Assembly (NCBI GenBank): GCA_965275915.1
Contig: CBDHYI010000004.1
Span: forward strand, 291,757 to 355,756
DNA: 64,000 nucleotides
Direction: 5' to 3'
From: JBDWFY01 sp965275915
GTDB lineage: Bacteria; Pseudomonadota; Alphaproteobacteria; Rhizobiales; Stappiaceae
The notes below the pieces were generated by a model. The model made no database searches and was not told the origin of the DNA. It worked only from the letters and a program-made list of their open reading frames with translations. The translations under genes were made by a program, and so were the position numbers. The stretch's first letter is position 1, and each line of letters opens with the position of its first letter. This document shows, one piece after another, positions 26,144 through 35,269 of this stretch.

Positions 26144-27967
26144 CTAGTTGGCGGCTGCGATCGCCTCGAGAAAAATGGAACCGAAATCGCGCAACTTGGC
26201 GTCACCAACCCCGTGAACATCGGCGAACTGATCCGGATTGCCCGGCCGCCGTGCCGCCATATCCTCAAGACTGCGATCGGAGAAAATGATGTAGGGCGGC
26301 ACCCCCCTCTCCTGAGCCAACGACAAACGGACCGCCTTGAGTTGGCCGAGAAGCAGCTGATCCCGGTCGGATAAATCCACACGGATCTGCCGGGCCTTTT
26401 TCTCTTTTTTGGCCTTTTTGGTGGAAACGGTGTCCTTCCTGAATCGGAATTCCGTCTCACCCCTTAAAAGCGCCTTTGAGGTTTCCGTCAGTTGCAGCGA
26501 GCCGTATCCGCTGACGTCAAGGCGCAGGAAACCGCCGGCAACAAGCTGCCGCAAAATCGATCGCCAAAGAACCTTCGGATGCTCCTTGCCAACACCGAAT
26601 GTCGGCAGTTTGTCATGGGCCTGCTCTCTGATTTTTTCCGTATCGGCGCCCGTTAGGAGATCGACAATATGCGCCGCGCCGTAGCGTTGCCCGGTGCGCA
26701 GGACCGCAGACAATGCCATCTGCCCCTCGCGGGTTCCCTCAAACAACGGCTGCGGGTTGAGACAGGTATCACAATTGCCGCAGGCATCGATTGTCTCACC
26801 GAAATAGGAAAGGAGCGCCGCGCGGCGGCAGCGCGGGGCTTCGCAGAATCCCAGCAACGCATCGAGCCTCTTGTGCTCCTGCCGTTTTCGGCTGTCATCA
26901 CTGCCTTCATTCTCGATGAACTGACGACGCATCCTGATATCGCCAAGCCCGTAGAGCATATGGGCCACCGCCTCGCGGCCATCACGCCCGGCGCGTCCGA
27001 TTTCCTGGTAATAGGCCTCCAATGATCCAGGCAGATCGGTGTGAAAAACAAAGCGCACATCGGGCTTATCAATCCCCATACCAAAAGCGATCGTCGCCGC
27101 CATGATGATGTGATCTTCTTTCAAAAACCGTTCCTGGTTGGCGGCCCTGACATCCTTCGAAAGGCCGGCATGGTAGGGGAGCGCCGGAAACCCCTCCTCT
27201 TCAAGAAACGCCGCGACTTCTTCGGTTTTTTTTCGCGACAGGCAATAGACGATTCCGCTTTCATCCGCATGAGCCTGCAGAAACGTGGTCAGTTGCCGTT
27301 TCCAGTCGGATTTCATCTCGACGGACAGCCGGATGTTTTTGCGATCGAAACCGGTCATGAACTGCCGGTTTTTGTTGTCAAAGAGTTTCCTGGCGATATC
27401 GAGACGCGTCGCTTCATCGGCGGTTGCCGTCATCGCAGCTATCGGCACGCCGGGAAACAGATCCTTCAGTTCGGACAGTCCCTCATATTCGGGGCGAAAC
27501 GACGGGCCCCATTGCGAGATGCAGTGGGCCTCGTCAATGGCAAACATGGATACCGGCAGCCGCGCCAGTGCCCGCAACATTTTCGCACTCATCAGTCGTT
27601 CAGGCGCAAGATAAAGCAGCTTGACCGCACCGTCCTCAACCTGTCTCCAGATCTCCAGGTTCTCTTCCCGCTCTCTGCCTGAATGCAGGGTCGCGGCGGC
27701 CACACCTGCCACGCGCAGCGATGACACCTGGTCGTCCATCAGGGCAACAAGGGGCGACACGACAATCGTCAGACCGTCAAAGACCAGAGCCGGCACCTGA
27801 AAACACAAAGACTTCCCTGCCCCGGTGGGCATCACCGCAAGCACGTGTTCGCCGTTCAGCAGACAATTGACAACCGCTTCCTGCCCGGACCGGAAACTGT
27901 CATATCCGAAAACATCTTTCAGGATTTCATGTTTGTCTGCCGGATGCTCTGTCAACACGCTTTCCAC
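26144..27967 (-). CDS. recQ: ATP-dependent DNA helicase RecQ
   Basis: 607-residue 3'-5' helicase acting in recombination and fork repair. Motif I is PTGAGKSLCFQVP, motif II AIDEAHCISQWG, motif VI QEIGRAGRDG. The zinc-binding region has the cysteines of CEAPRCRRA and CGNCDTC. A winged-helix region and a C-terminal HRDC domain (DRDQLLLGQLKAVRLSLAQERGVPPY) complete the standard layout. The likely start is the GTG at 27967. The stop TAG is part of the CTAG bordering the MITE-like element, so the insertion lies exactly at the gene end without truncating HRDC. Confidence 0.96.
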   Translation of the reverse strand: MESVLTEHPADKHEILKDVFGYDSFRSGQEAVVNCLLNGEHVLAVMPTGAGKSLCFQVPALVFDGLTIVVSPLVALMDDQVSSLRVAGVAAATLHSGREREENLEIWRQVEDGAVKLLYLAPERLMSAKMLRALARLPVSMFAIDEAHCISQWGPSFRPEYEGLSELKDLFPGVPIAAMTATADEATRLDIARKLFDNKNRQFMTGFDRKNIRLSVEMKSDWKRQLTTFLQAHADESGIVYCLSRKKTEEVAAFLEEEGFPALPYHAGLSKDVRAANQERFLKEDHIIMAATIAFGMGIDKPDVRFVFHTDLPGSLEAYYQEIGRAGRDGREAVAHMLYGLGDIRMRRQFIENEGSDDSRKRQEHKRLDALLGFCEAPRCRRAALLSYFGETIDACGNCDTCLNPQPLFEGTREGQMALSAVLRTGQRYGAAHIVDLLTGADTEKIREQAHDKLPTFGVGKEHPKVLWRSILRQLVAGGFLRLDVSGYGSLQLTETSKALLRGETEFRFRKDTVSTKKAKKEKKARQIRVDLSDRDQLLLGQLKAVRLSLAQERGVPPYIIFSDRSLEDMAARRPGNPDQFADVHGVGDAKLRDFGSIFLEAIAAAN

Positions 27968-28167
27968 GCGAAAATTGATCCTGTCTGTCAGTTAGCAGAT
28001 TCAGGTCCTGATTGGGCACAGCCGGACTTAAAATGCTGTTGATACCTGCATTTGACTGGCCGGACACGCGTTTCATGTTTCATTCACCGCCGGCCAGATC
28101 ATGTCTTGAGGCAATCACAAGAGCACACTAGAGTAATTCCACCCTTTCAGGGCTAGGAGAAAATGGG

Positions 28168-28623
28168 ATGAAGTTTCAAAATCTTACACGTGTTTCTATT
28201 TTAGCTGTTTCAGCGACGCTGCTCACCGCATCGCTTGCCGTCAGCCAGGACGATCCCGTCAAGGCGCGGCAGGAAAATATGAAACAAGTCGGCGCGGCAA
28301 CCAAAAGCCTGGGTCAAATGGTCAAAGGCGAAATCGCCTATGACGCTGCCGCTGCCGAAAAAGCCATGACCCAGATCCGGGACGCTGTCGCGAATTTCAG
28401 TAACAAATTTCCCGAAGGCAGCGACCAGGGAGATACCGAAGCATCTCCCAAAATCTGGGAAGACAAGCAGGGCTTTGACACTGCTGTCGCCAAGTTTGGA
28501 AATGATGCCGATGAAGCCATTGGCGCAGCCGGAACGGATCTCGACAGCCTGAAGGCCAGCTTCGGCAAGGTGGCATCGAACTGCAAAACCTGTCATGAAT
28601 CTTACCGGGTAAAGAAAAACTGA
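28168..28623 (+). CDS. Cytochrome c' (class II), periplasmic
   Basis: 151 residues with a Sec signal (SILAVSATLLTASLAVSQ). A four-helix-bundle sequence follows, ending in the C-terminal haem site CKTCHES (Cys139, Cys142, His143), the hallmark of class II cytochromes c. These bind NO and similar ligands or act in electron transfer. TAGGAG precedes the ATG at 28168. A dihaem cytochrome gene follows after 19 bases, so the pair forms an operon. Confidence 0.93.
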   Translation: MKFQNLTRVSILAVSATLLTASLAVSQDDPVKARQENMKQVGAATKSLGQMVKGEIAYDAAAAEKAMTQIRDAVANFSNKFPEGSDQGDTEASPKIWEDKQGFDTAVAKFGNDADEAIGAAGTDLDSLKASFGKVASNCKTCHESYRVKKN

Positions 28624-28642
28624 TTCATGGAAGGGGCGAGCG

Positions 28643-29566
28643 ATGCGCTTTCTGCGTAAGCTGGTTTTTGTAGTGCTGATCCTCGCAGTGCTGGGAGGCG
28701 CGGCGTTTTACTGGCTCACAATCCCTCGCCCCCTGTCAGCCGCTGATCTGCCGGAACATACGCCGGATCTTGCCAATGGCGAGACCATGTTCTGGGTTGG
28801 CGGCTGTGGTTCCTGCCACGCGGCCGAAAAAGCAAAGGGCGACGAAAAGAAAGAGCTGGGAGGCGGCCTGGCGCTGACAACGGAGTTCGGCATATTCCGG
28901 GTCCCCAATATTTCGCCGGATCCGGAAACCGGCATAGGCAACTGGTCCGACCTTGATTTCGTCAATGCCATGAAACGGGGACTTGGCCCTACCGGCATTC
29001 ATCTTTACCCGGCATTTCCCTATACGTCCTATCAGCGAATGTATCTGACCGATCTTCTGGACCTGAAGGCCTACCTCGATACATTGCCGCCCATAAGCAA
29101 AGTGTCAGAACCAAACGATCTGAAGTTTCCGTTCAACATCCGCCGAGGACTTGGACTCTGGCAGCTTCTGTACCTTGACGGCAAAACATTCCAGCCCGAC
29201 AGCGATGAAACCGAACAGGTCAATCGCGGCCGCTATCTGGTCGAAGGCCCCGGCCATTGCGCCGAATGCCACACGTCCCGGGATTTTGCCGGAGGTCTGA
29301 ACCGCATGCTCCATCTGGCCGGAGCACCGGCGGCGGAGGGAGACGGTTTTGTCCCCAACATCACCCCGTCAAAGGACGGCATCGGTGATTGGAGTGTCAG
29401 CGATATCGCCTATTCGCTGGAAAGCGGTTTTACGCCCAGCTACGATTCGCTGGGCGGCTCGATGACGTCCGTTCAGGACAATCTCTCGCACATTTCGGCG
29501 GCTGACCGGGAGGCGATAGCGGCGTATCTCAAGTCCATACCGCCATTGCCCACCCCACCCCGGTAA
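28643..29566 (+). CDS. Membrane-anchored dihaem cytochrome c
   Basis: 307 residues. One N-terminal anchor (LVFVVLILAVLGGAAFYWL) is followed by two class I cytochrome c domains with haem motifs CGSCHAA (about 52-56) and CAECHTS (about 207-211). Each has the companion Met-loop context (GIFRVPNISPDPETGIGNWSD; GFVPNITPSKDGIGDWSVSD). The layout resembles the cytochrome subunits that accept electrons from periplasmic dehydrogenases. No dehydrogenase subunits are beside it, so the donor is unknown. Co-transcription with cytochrome c' is likely. Confidence 0.92.
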   Translation: MRFLRKLVFVVLILAVLGGAAFYWLTIPRPLSAADLPEHTPDLANGETMFWVGGCGSCHAAEKAKGDEKKELGGGLALTTEFGIFRVPNISPDPETGIGNWSDLDFVNAMKRGLGPTGIHLYPAFPYTSYQRMYLTDLLDLKAYLDTLPPISKVSEPNDLKFPFNIRRGLGLWQLLYLDGKTFQPDSDETEQVNRGRYLVEGPGHCAECHTSRDFAGGLNRMLHLAGAPAAEGDGFVPNITPSKDGIGDWSVSDIAYSLESGFTPSYDSLGGSMTSVQDNLSHISAADREAIAAYLKSIPPLPTPPR

Positions 29567-29766
29567 GACCCTGCGTCGAGCCACTAAAGTCCGGAAATGG
29601 CCCGCCTGGCGATGCGCCGCATTCACGGTACCGTTCGCATATCGGCGGCGCTGGTACGCGCAAGCATTACTTCAGGCGAAAGCAGGCGGAATTTCTTAAC
29701 TTCTGGGTACGGGTAACCTTCTAATTTTACAGTGAAAATCGCACTCCATTTTCAAAACGAGATTTT

Positions 29767-29782
29767 TGTGATGCGCATCACG
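29767..29782. promoter_or_regulatory. CRP/FNR-type palindrome upstream of a small ORF
   Basis: TGTGATGCGCATCACG contains the perfect 14-base palindrome GTGATGCGCATCAC. Its spacing (TGTGA-N6-TCACG) is that of the CRP/FNR superfamily. It lies about 100 bases before the 38-codon ORF at 29879 and behind the cytochrome operon. Which member would bind is not decidable. Confidence 0.5.
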
Positions 29783-29878
29783 ACACTTTTTCCGCCCGGC
29801 AGGCATAGTCATCCTATCGCAAGGGCCTGAATGATCTCCCCATCAACAGGTCCCTGCCAGAGAAACAGGAGATCACCG

Positions 29879-29995
29879 ATGACCCGCGTTGAGTGTAAAG
29901 CGATTAAAGACTGCCCGAACGATTTGATGGCCGGCATCGCGCTGTCACTCGGGCTGTGGTCAGCAGTTATTCTCGGCGTCCTCATCGCCGGATAA
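29879..29995 (+). CDS. Small single-TM protein, 38 residues
   Basis: The frame runs ATG to TAA with AGGAG eight bases before the ATG. The product has a charged N-terminus with two Cys (MTRVECKAIKDCPNDL) and one hydrophobic helix (AGIALSLGLWSAVILGVLIAG) ending at the stop. The strong ribosome site, the clean TM helix and the palindrome upstream argue for a real gene. Function unknown; small TM proteins near cytochromes can be assembly factors or subunits, but that is speculation. Confidence 0.6.
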   Translation: MTRVECKAIKDCPNDLMAGIALSLGLWSAVILGVLIAG

Positions 29996-30172
29996 CAAAA
30001 CCGAAACTGTGTGCAGGTCCGTATCGCCGATTTTTTTGCCAGCTGAAATCGCCGCAAAGCCTCCCAGCGGAACAGCGATACGGACCCGCCCACGGTTTGA
30101 GATGCTCCCCAACACGTCTTTCGGTGCCAGGAGAGCGAACTCAACAGTTTCGGCAATTGACCGGCCGGCCAT
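29960..30172 (-). CDS. Possible small hypothetical protein
   Basis: 70-residue frame (MAGRSIAETVEFALLAPK start) with amino-acid composition and codon choice like the neighbouring genes, and GGGG six bases before the ATG. It overlaps the last 36 bases of the 38-residue ORF on the other strand. No family recognised. Listed because the 700-base gap otherwise has little content; it may be a chance frame. Confidence 0.3.
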   Translation of the reverse strand: MAGRSIAETVEFALLAPKDVLGSISNRGRVRIAVPLGGFAAISAGKKIGDTDLHTVSVLLSGDEDAENNC

Positions 30173-30368
30173 AGCCCCGCAGCCTCTTATTGCGGAAACG
30201 TTCGCCTCTCCCTGCGCAGAACAACAACAAAAAAGTGCACTCGGGCCGTGTCCCGGTTAACCAGAACCGCACAAACGACTCTATCCTATTGTTTTCAAGC
30301 TCATTATTATCCAAACTCCTGACGGAACAGAACCGGCGGCCCGACCGGTAGTGCAACGCCAACGAGTC

Positions 30369-31157
30369 ATGACGATGGATGCCCCCTCCTCCCAGAAACT
30401 GAAGATGGCCTTTGTCGCGAGTACAACGGATGAAGCGCAGTCTGCCTGTATGCATCTCAAGGAAAAGTACGGGTCCCATTCTGCGGAAGATGCGGAGGTA
30501 ATCATTGCCCTTGGAGGCGACGGCCTCATGTTGCAGACACTGCATACGTTCATGGACACGGGAAAACCTATTTACGGGATGAATCGCGGCTCCGTGGGCT
30601 TTTTGATGAATGAGTTTTCCAGCGATGACCTGTCGGAACGCATCCGGCAATCCATTACCACGGAACTGCATCCGCTTGAGATGGAAGCTCTGGATGTTGA
30701 GGGCAAAACACACCGGGCTCAGGCCATCAATGAAGTTTCACTGCTCAGACAGACTTTCCAGGCCGCGAAGCTGCGCGTTTCAGTGGATCGACGAATCCGT
30801 CTGGATGAACTCGTTTGTGACGGTATTCTTGTTGCGACACCGGCAGGCAGCACCGCTTACAATCTGTCCGCCCACGGTCCGATCCTGCCGATTTCGGCCC
30901 CTTTGCTGGCACTGACCCCCATAAGCGCTTTCCGTCCCAGGCGATGGCGCGGGGCACTCCTGCCCAATCATGCCAGCGTTACCATCGATGTTCTTGAGGC
31001 GGAGAAACGGCCGGTCAGCGCGGCGGCGGACCACACGGAAATTCGTCATGTCAGCCGGGTTGTTGTTCGGGAACAGACATCGTCAACCAGCCTTATCCTG
31101 TTCGACCAGGAACACAGCTGGGACGAGCGCATACTGACCGAGATGTTTCGGTACTGA
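30369..31157 (+). CDS. nadK: NAD kinase
   Basis: 262 residues; phosphorylates NAD to NADP with ATP or polyphosphate. The signature GGDG lies in IIALGGDGLMLQTLH (catalytic Asp), with the second motif GSTAYNLSAHGPILP. The fold is the short alphaproteobacterial form. The start is uncertain: GTG at 30351, ATG at 30369 and ATG at 30375 are in frame with no strong ribosome site. I prefer 30369, 3-9 residues before the conserved MAFVAS. Confidence 0.93.
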   Translation: MTMDAPSSQKLKMAFVASTTDEAQSACMHLKEKYGSHSAEDAEVIIALGGDGLMLQTLHTFMDTGKPIYGMNRGSVGFLMNEFSSDDLSERIRQSITTELHPLEMEALDVEGKTHRAQAINEVSLLRQTFQAAKLRVSVDRRIRLDELVCDGILVATPAGSTAYNLSAHGPILPISAPLLALTPISAFRPRRWRGALLPNHASVTIDVLEAEKRPVSAAADHTEIRHVSRVVVREQTSSTSLILFDQEHSWDERILTEMFRY

Positions 31158-31265
31158 ATTCGCTAAAACTGTACGGAACGCTCTCACATTAAATTAACGT
31201 TTCTACTCTAAATTGCAGCTGACGACTTTTTTCTTTTATTACACAGACCCGCTGACTGCCCAGCC

Positions 31266-31820
31266 ATGCAAACCATTTCAACCGTAGACCTTTCCAACAT
31301 CAAAGTGCTTGTTGCGGAAAGCAATCCGCGCACGCGGTACATCATCACAGCGCTCCTGTCCGGTTATGGGGTCGGCGATATTGATGAGGCATCCGATGGC
31401 CTTGGCGCGGTTGACTGCTATAACAAGTCCGCGCACGACATCATCGTGGCGGACTGGGACATGCCTGAAGGGGGCGGCCTTGAGCTGACCAGATCCGTCC
31501 GACGATCCGATAATCCGGCCGGTCAGACCGTTCCGGTCATTTTGGTCACCGCCTATACGGGCAAGCAACGTATTGCCGAGGCGCGTGACGCCGGTGTCAC
31601 CGAAATCCTGTGCAAACCGGTTTCGGCCAAAGGTCTTTACCTGCGGCTTGCCAATGTCATCCTCCATCCAAAGGATACGATTAAAACATCGACCTTTCTT
31701 GGACCTGACCGGCGTTTTCAAAGCCGCGATTTCGCTTTTGGCGAAAGAAGGGATCAAGAAGCGCGCGACTCGTATACAATGGCAACAGATTCGGAAGTTT
31801 CATCTTTCGAAGCGCGATAG
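31266..31820 (+). CDS. Response-regulator receiver domain protein
   Basis: 184 residues with a single CheY-like receiver domain (about 11-135). The phosphoacceptor is Asp63 in VADWDMPEGGG, the switch Thr is in VTAYTG and the conserved Lys in LCKPVSA. The usual acidic pair near the N-terminus is reduced to Glu18 (VAESNP), which may alter metal binding. The C-terminal 50 residues are charged and lack an output domain. An Hpt gene follows 170 bases downstream, suggesting a phosphorelay with a distant kinase. Confidence 0.88.
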   Translation: MQTISTVDLSNIKVLVAESNPRTRYIITALLSGYGVGDIDEASDGLGAVDCYNKSAHDIIVADWDMPEGGGLELTRSVRRSDNPAGQTVPVILVTAYTGKQRIAEARDAGVTEILCKPVSAKGLYLRLANVILHPKDTIKTSTFLGPDRRFQSRDFAFGERRDQEARDSYTMATDSEVSSFEAR

Positions 31821-31990
31821 ACCCGCCTTCTCGGAGGTCGGAAACTTCTATGATGCAACACGCCGCTGCAAACGTATCTGCTGCGGAAATTCGGGGATAT
31901 GCAGACCACCTCAATCCGGTTGGTTCTTATGACCGGACGCGTTCTTTTTCCCGACCAACTCGTAATCCAAGGCTAAGGAAAGCGCACTCA

Positions 31991-32503
31991 ATGAGCAACG
32001 AAAACAGCGCATCAAAGAATTACGAAGTGATCAAGCCACCAAAGGATTTGCGAAACAAAGTGCGACAACTGACGCCTGTCGAAGCCGCGAAATTCGATCC
32101 AATCGCAGCAGCTGAAAAAGCAATTGAACGCCTGTCCGCAAGTTTTGACGATTGGATGGAAAAGGAAATTACCGCAATTTCAGATGCTTGGGCGACAATT
32201 GAACAAAATGGCCTTAACAAGGACACATCCGAGGAGCTCTATCGCGCCTCCCATGACATCAAGGGCCAGGCCGCCACACTCGGCTTCCCGCTCGCCGGGT
32301 CGGTAGCAGGCAATCTCTGCCATCTGATCGACAATGCCCCGAACGTTGCTCAGATTCCGGTCACTCTGGTCGAGCAACACGTTCAGGCGATCAAAGCCAT
32401 TGTCACCGAGCGCGCCAAAACGGATCAGGATCGCATCGGCAAGGAACTGGCGAACCGGCTGGTCGATGTCACGGACGATTACCTGGCCCATCAGGGGCCG
32501 TAA
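31991..32503 (+). CDS. Histidine phosphotransfer (Hpt) protein
   Basis: 170 residues. The Hpt four-helix domain (about 45-165) carries the phosphorylatable His88 in RASHDIKGQAATLGF, the canonical HxxKG pattern. The N-terminal 45 residues are charged and likely flexible. The ATG at 31991 follows AAGGAAAG; the open frame reaches 31850 but that part is unlike protein. With the receiver upstream it makes a two-piece phosphorelay lacking a kinase in this window. Confidence 0.88.
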   Translation: MSNENSASKNYEVIKPPKDLRNKVRQLTPVEAAKFDPIAAAEKAIERLSASFDDWMEKEITAISDAWATIEQNGLNKDTSEELYRASHDIKGQAATLGFPLAGSVAGNLCHLIDNAPNVAQIPVTLVEQHVQAIKAIVTERAKTDQDRIGKELANRLVDVTDDYLAHQGP

Positions 32504-32654
32504 ACCTCCTCCGACCAGGACGATCCGATGATCGGAGCGATCGGATCGATGTGTTTGCGGCGCACATGGAGCGCGCCCATCTGATTATCCACTGATTTCA
32601 TAACTCACGCGGGCGGCGTTTTTCAGGCTTGTGTTTGGTTCCCTGGCGACCCTG

Positions 32655-33797
32655 TTACGCCGCCAACTCGTCGGCCACATAAAACCGGGCCGCATCCCGC
32701 GCAGCCTCTGCTTCAAAGCGGCGTAGCAGACCCAGCAGTTGATTGTGGGCGCCCTCTCCTGAGCCCCGCAACCGAGCCAGAACCCCCGAAATAAGGCGGC
32801 GGGCAAATTCGGGATTTGCTGTCGGTTCAAAGTCTTCGACGTCGACTTCCCGGAAAACCTCAACCGCCAGGCCGAATGCCTGATACGAACTTTCCGGCAG
32901 GGCCGCTTTCTTGAGGACGGCCATCACGGCACCCGTGGAGCCGTGCGATAAGACGGCCTGCACCTTCAGGGCAGGCAGGCCCGACAGGCTCGCCAGCGCC
33001 ACTTCGATGAAAAACAGGTTTCCCGAACACAAGGCACGCAACAAAAGCGTGGTTGTGAGTTGGCCGCTCTGACGCAGATGTTCCACCAGCGCCTCAATTT
33101 CAATATCCGTCGCATGGGCGGCAAGCTGGATTGTGATGCGATCCTTTGCTTCTCCAGCAAAGTGCTGGCCCTTGCCGCCGAGAGCCTCGAATTGCAACGC
33201 GGGCAGATTGGCCAGTTCTTCGGACATTTTGTGAACGATCAGTTGCCGGACTTCGATCGGGATACCGGGCTGAGACAACAGACCTTCACGAATTTCCGGA
33301 TCATCGCCGAACCGCTCAGCGATCCGTAACAGGCTGTTCTTCGTCGCTTTGGCATTGATGTTCCTGATAAGAACGGTGCAGGCGCGCTGCTCCCCTACTT
33401 CCGCAATGGCGGCGGAAACCGCCGCGCTTGGCAGGCGGCGGGCCGCGATAGCACACTGGGTCATCATGTCCCCGGTCGCAACCAGATCGACCAACTCGGA
33501 TTCCAGCAGTACGGGAGAGCCTTGAAGTATCGGCACACTTACCATGTGCACATCATGAGCCAGGCTGAGCACAATGTGCTGCGGGGCAGTGACTTCCGAT
33601 GCAAAGACCAGCGCCATCGCCTCGCGAACCGTCGGGTTCGGGTCGTCAAGCATCACCGTGAGCGCCGCTTCTGCCGCACCCAGTTCTTCGTCATCCAATT
33701 TCGAGTGTAACCAGGCCCGGGCCAGAGCGCCTGTCGCATCGGCCCGTTGTTCTACCGGGGCCGTACCGATCCAGCGCAAAAATTCCTTTATGACCAT
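32655..33797 (-). CDS. DUF2336-domain protein
   Basis: 380 residues of repeated amphipathic helices (HEAT-like), matching the alphaproteobacterial DUF2336 family of unknown function. Typical pieces are VMLDDPNPTVREAMAL, SVPILQGSPVLLESELVDLV, CAIAARRLPSAAVSAAIAEVG and IEVRQLIVHKMSEELANLP. No signal or TM. DUF2336 genes in this class often lie with motility or cell-cycle genes; here the neighbours are the Hpt gene and a lytic transglycosylase. A TTAA-N7-TTCA near-CtrA site lies about 70 bases upstream (33865-33879). Confidence 0.8.
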   Translation of the reverse strand: MVIKEFLRWIGTAPVEQRADATGALARAWLHSKLDDEELGAAEAALTVMLDDPNPTVREAMALVFASEVTAPQHIVLSLAHDVHMVSVPILQGSPVLLESELVDLVATGDMMTQCAIAARRLPSAAVSAAIAEVGEQRACTVLIRNINAKATKNSLLRIAERFGDDPEIREGLLSQPGIPIEVRQLIVHKMSEELANLPALQFEALGGKGQHFAGEAKDRITIQLAAHATDIEIEALVEHLRQSGQLTTTLLLRALCSGNLFFIEVALASLSGLPALKVQAVLSHGSTGAVMAVLKKAALPESSYQAFGLAVEVFREVDVEDFEPTANPEFARRLISGVLARLRGSGEGAHNQLLGLLRRFEAEAARDAARFYVADELAA

Positions 33798-34038
33798 TGC
33801 ATGTCCATCCAAACTTCTTTTGGCGCACACAACAAACGCCGAAGATAGAATGGCATGCAAAGCATTAACGTAAGGTTCACCATAAAGGTGCGCCTGTACG
33901 AACGCTCATTGTGGCCGGTGCCGCGTCTTACGACACATCGGTCGAAAGTGCCTCAATCGGCTACTCTCTGGGTTTATTTATCGCGTCCAAATCAGATTAA
34001 AATATGTCTATTCATTGATCGTTTTATGCTGAAATGCG

Positions 34039-35034
34039 TCATGCCGGGGGCAGGAGTTCTCTTTGCTCCTGTGGCCTTCTGTAAGAGAGGAAACCCGTCA
34101 GATCCAAGGGTTTTGATTTGGGTGTCTCCTGCAGAGCTGCAAAGAACTGGCCCGCAATTTCCGATTTTGCGCGCGGTCTTGGTGCTTTGTCGAAAAAAGC
34201 CTCCTGATCGACAAAGGATGTCAGGGAGGATGTTCCCAAAGGATCAAGCGATCGTGCGGGGTGAGTGTGGAACATTGACTGGAAGGGGCTTGAGGTTTCT
34301 ACCGCGCGGAAAGCGTTGTTGAACCGAGCCCACAGATCCGTCTCCCGCGTTTCGGAAAATGCCGTCAGCGTTTGCGGGATATCCATGCCAGGTTCGGGCG
34401 CAGAACCGGTTGCGGACGTGCCCGTGCCATGTTTCTGGACCAGATGCGCATAGACCTGGGATACGCTCCGTTCGGCACCGTTTCGCTCAAAGAAAATCGA
34501 TTTGTTTGCCGCAGCCTGTCGGGGGAAAGCCTGAACGGCGCTCTTGTCCGGATGAGATTCGGCATGACCGATCAGCCGGGACGCTCCGTTGGCGCCCAGA
34601 AAGTGTGCGATGTAAAGCTCACCGTCCGATGGCTGACGACCAAGTTTTGCCCCCAGGTACCGGGCGTTCTTCTCCGTAAAAACGCCTGCAAGAACCGATG
34701 CAACCTCCGGATTCTCGCGGAGAGCCAGTATTTCTGCTCTCTGCTGCCGGTCTACGACGATATATTTGCCGCTGTCCGTCTTGGTAATCGCGTTCGCGTG
34801 TTTGTGCATGCCCAGCGATGGACCGGTTTCCTTGACCAGTTCCAGCCAGGTGGATTCTATAAACTGAAACAGCCCGGTGGCCGATGACGTTCGCGCCTTG
34901 GCTGTCGGATCGAGACTGGATTCCCGGACGGCCGTTTTCAACAGATAGTCAAACGAAGTGCCCGTTGATTGGCTGGCAGTACGAAACGCTGTCTCAATAC
35001 GCGCAGAAATCGATGCATCATTCGCCACCTGCAT
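34039..35034 (-). CDS. Lytic transglycosylase (SLT domain) protein
   Basis: 331 residues. An N-terminal SLT/lysozyme-like domain has the catalytic Glu38 in TAVRESSLDPTAKA followed by SSATGLFQFIESTWL, and the later YIAHFLGANGASRLI. There is no recognisable signal peptide; export could go through the flagellar or another dedicated pathway. The C-terminal 150 residues are low-complexity. A perfect TTAA-N7-TTAA box lies 61-75 bases upstream, so cell-cycle/CtrA control is likely. Similar SLT proteins occur in alphaproteobacterial flagellar or pilus clusters. Confidence 0.85.
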   Translation of the reverse strand: MQVANDASISARIETAFRTASQSTGTSFDYLLKTAVRESSLDPTAKARTSSATGLFQFIESTWLELVKETGPSLGMHKHANAITKTDSGKYIVVDRQQRAEILALRENPEVASVLAGVFTEKNARYLGAKLGRQPSDGELYIAHFLGANGASRLIGHAESHPDKSAVQAFPRQAAANKSIFFERNGAERSVSQVYAHLVQKHGTGTSATGSAPEPGMDIPQTLTAFSETRETDLWARFNNAFRAVETSSPFQSMFHTHPARSLDPLGTSSLTSFVDQEAFFDKAPRPRAKSEIAGQFFAALQETPKSKPLDLTGFLSYRRPQEQRELLPPA

Positions 35035-35094
35035 GGCATAATCCCCGTAGACTCGCTAAGTCCCGCTTTCATGTTAACCATCTGCTCACATTGG

Positions 35095-35109
35095 TTAACA
35101 AAAGCTTAA
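35095..35109. promoter_or_regulatory. CtrA-type box upstream of the lytic transglycosylase
   Basis: TTAACAAAAGCTTAA fits the CtrA consensus TTAA-N7-TTAA exactly and lies 61-75 bases before the start of the minus-strand SLT gene, the normal activation distance. An additional TTAACC/GGTTAA inverted pair flanks it (35074-35098). Confidence 0.65.
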
Positions 35110-35201
35110 CAGAACAGGTATCGGGAAGGTCTTGTCCAAAATAATTGAACAACAAGAACCGGATGGTGCGAGTTCACCGTCGCTCTGTCGGTCGATTCCA
35201 G

Positions 35202-35269
35202 GCTGAGGACCCATTGATTTCATGCACTTCTTTCAAGACAGAATTGCATGAAATCAATGGGTCCTGAGC
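35202..35269. mobile_element. MITE-like element, short form
   Basis: 68 bases that are almost entirely terminal inverted repeat: GCTGAGGACCCATTGATTT on the left and GCTCAGGACCCATTGATTT on the right (minus strand). The spacer CACTTCTTTCAAGACAGAAT resembles the right half of the 25880 element. Flanks are CCAG (35198-35201) and CTAA (35270-35273), degraded YTAR-like. The right flank forms the TAG stop of the flavin-reductase gene. Confidence 0.75.
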
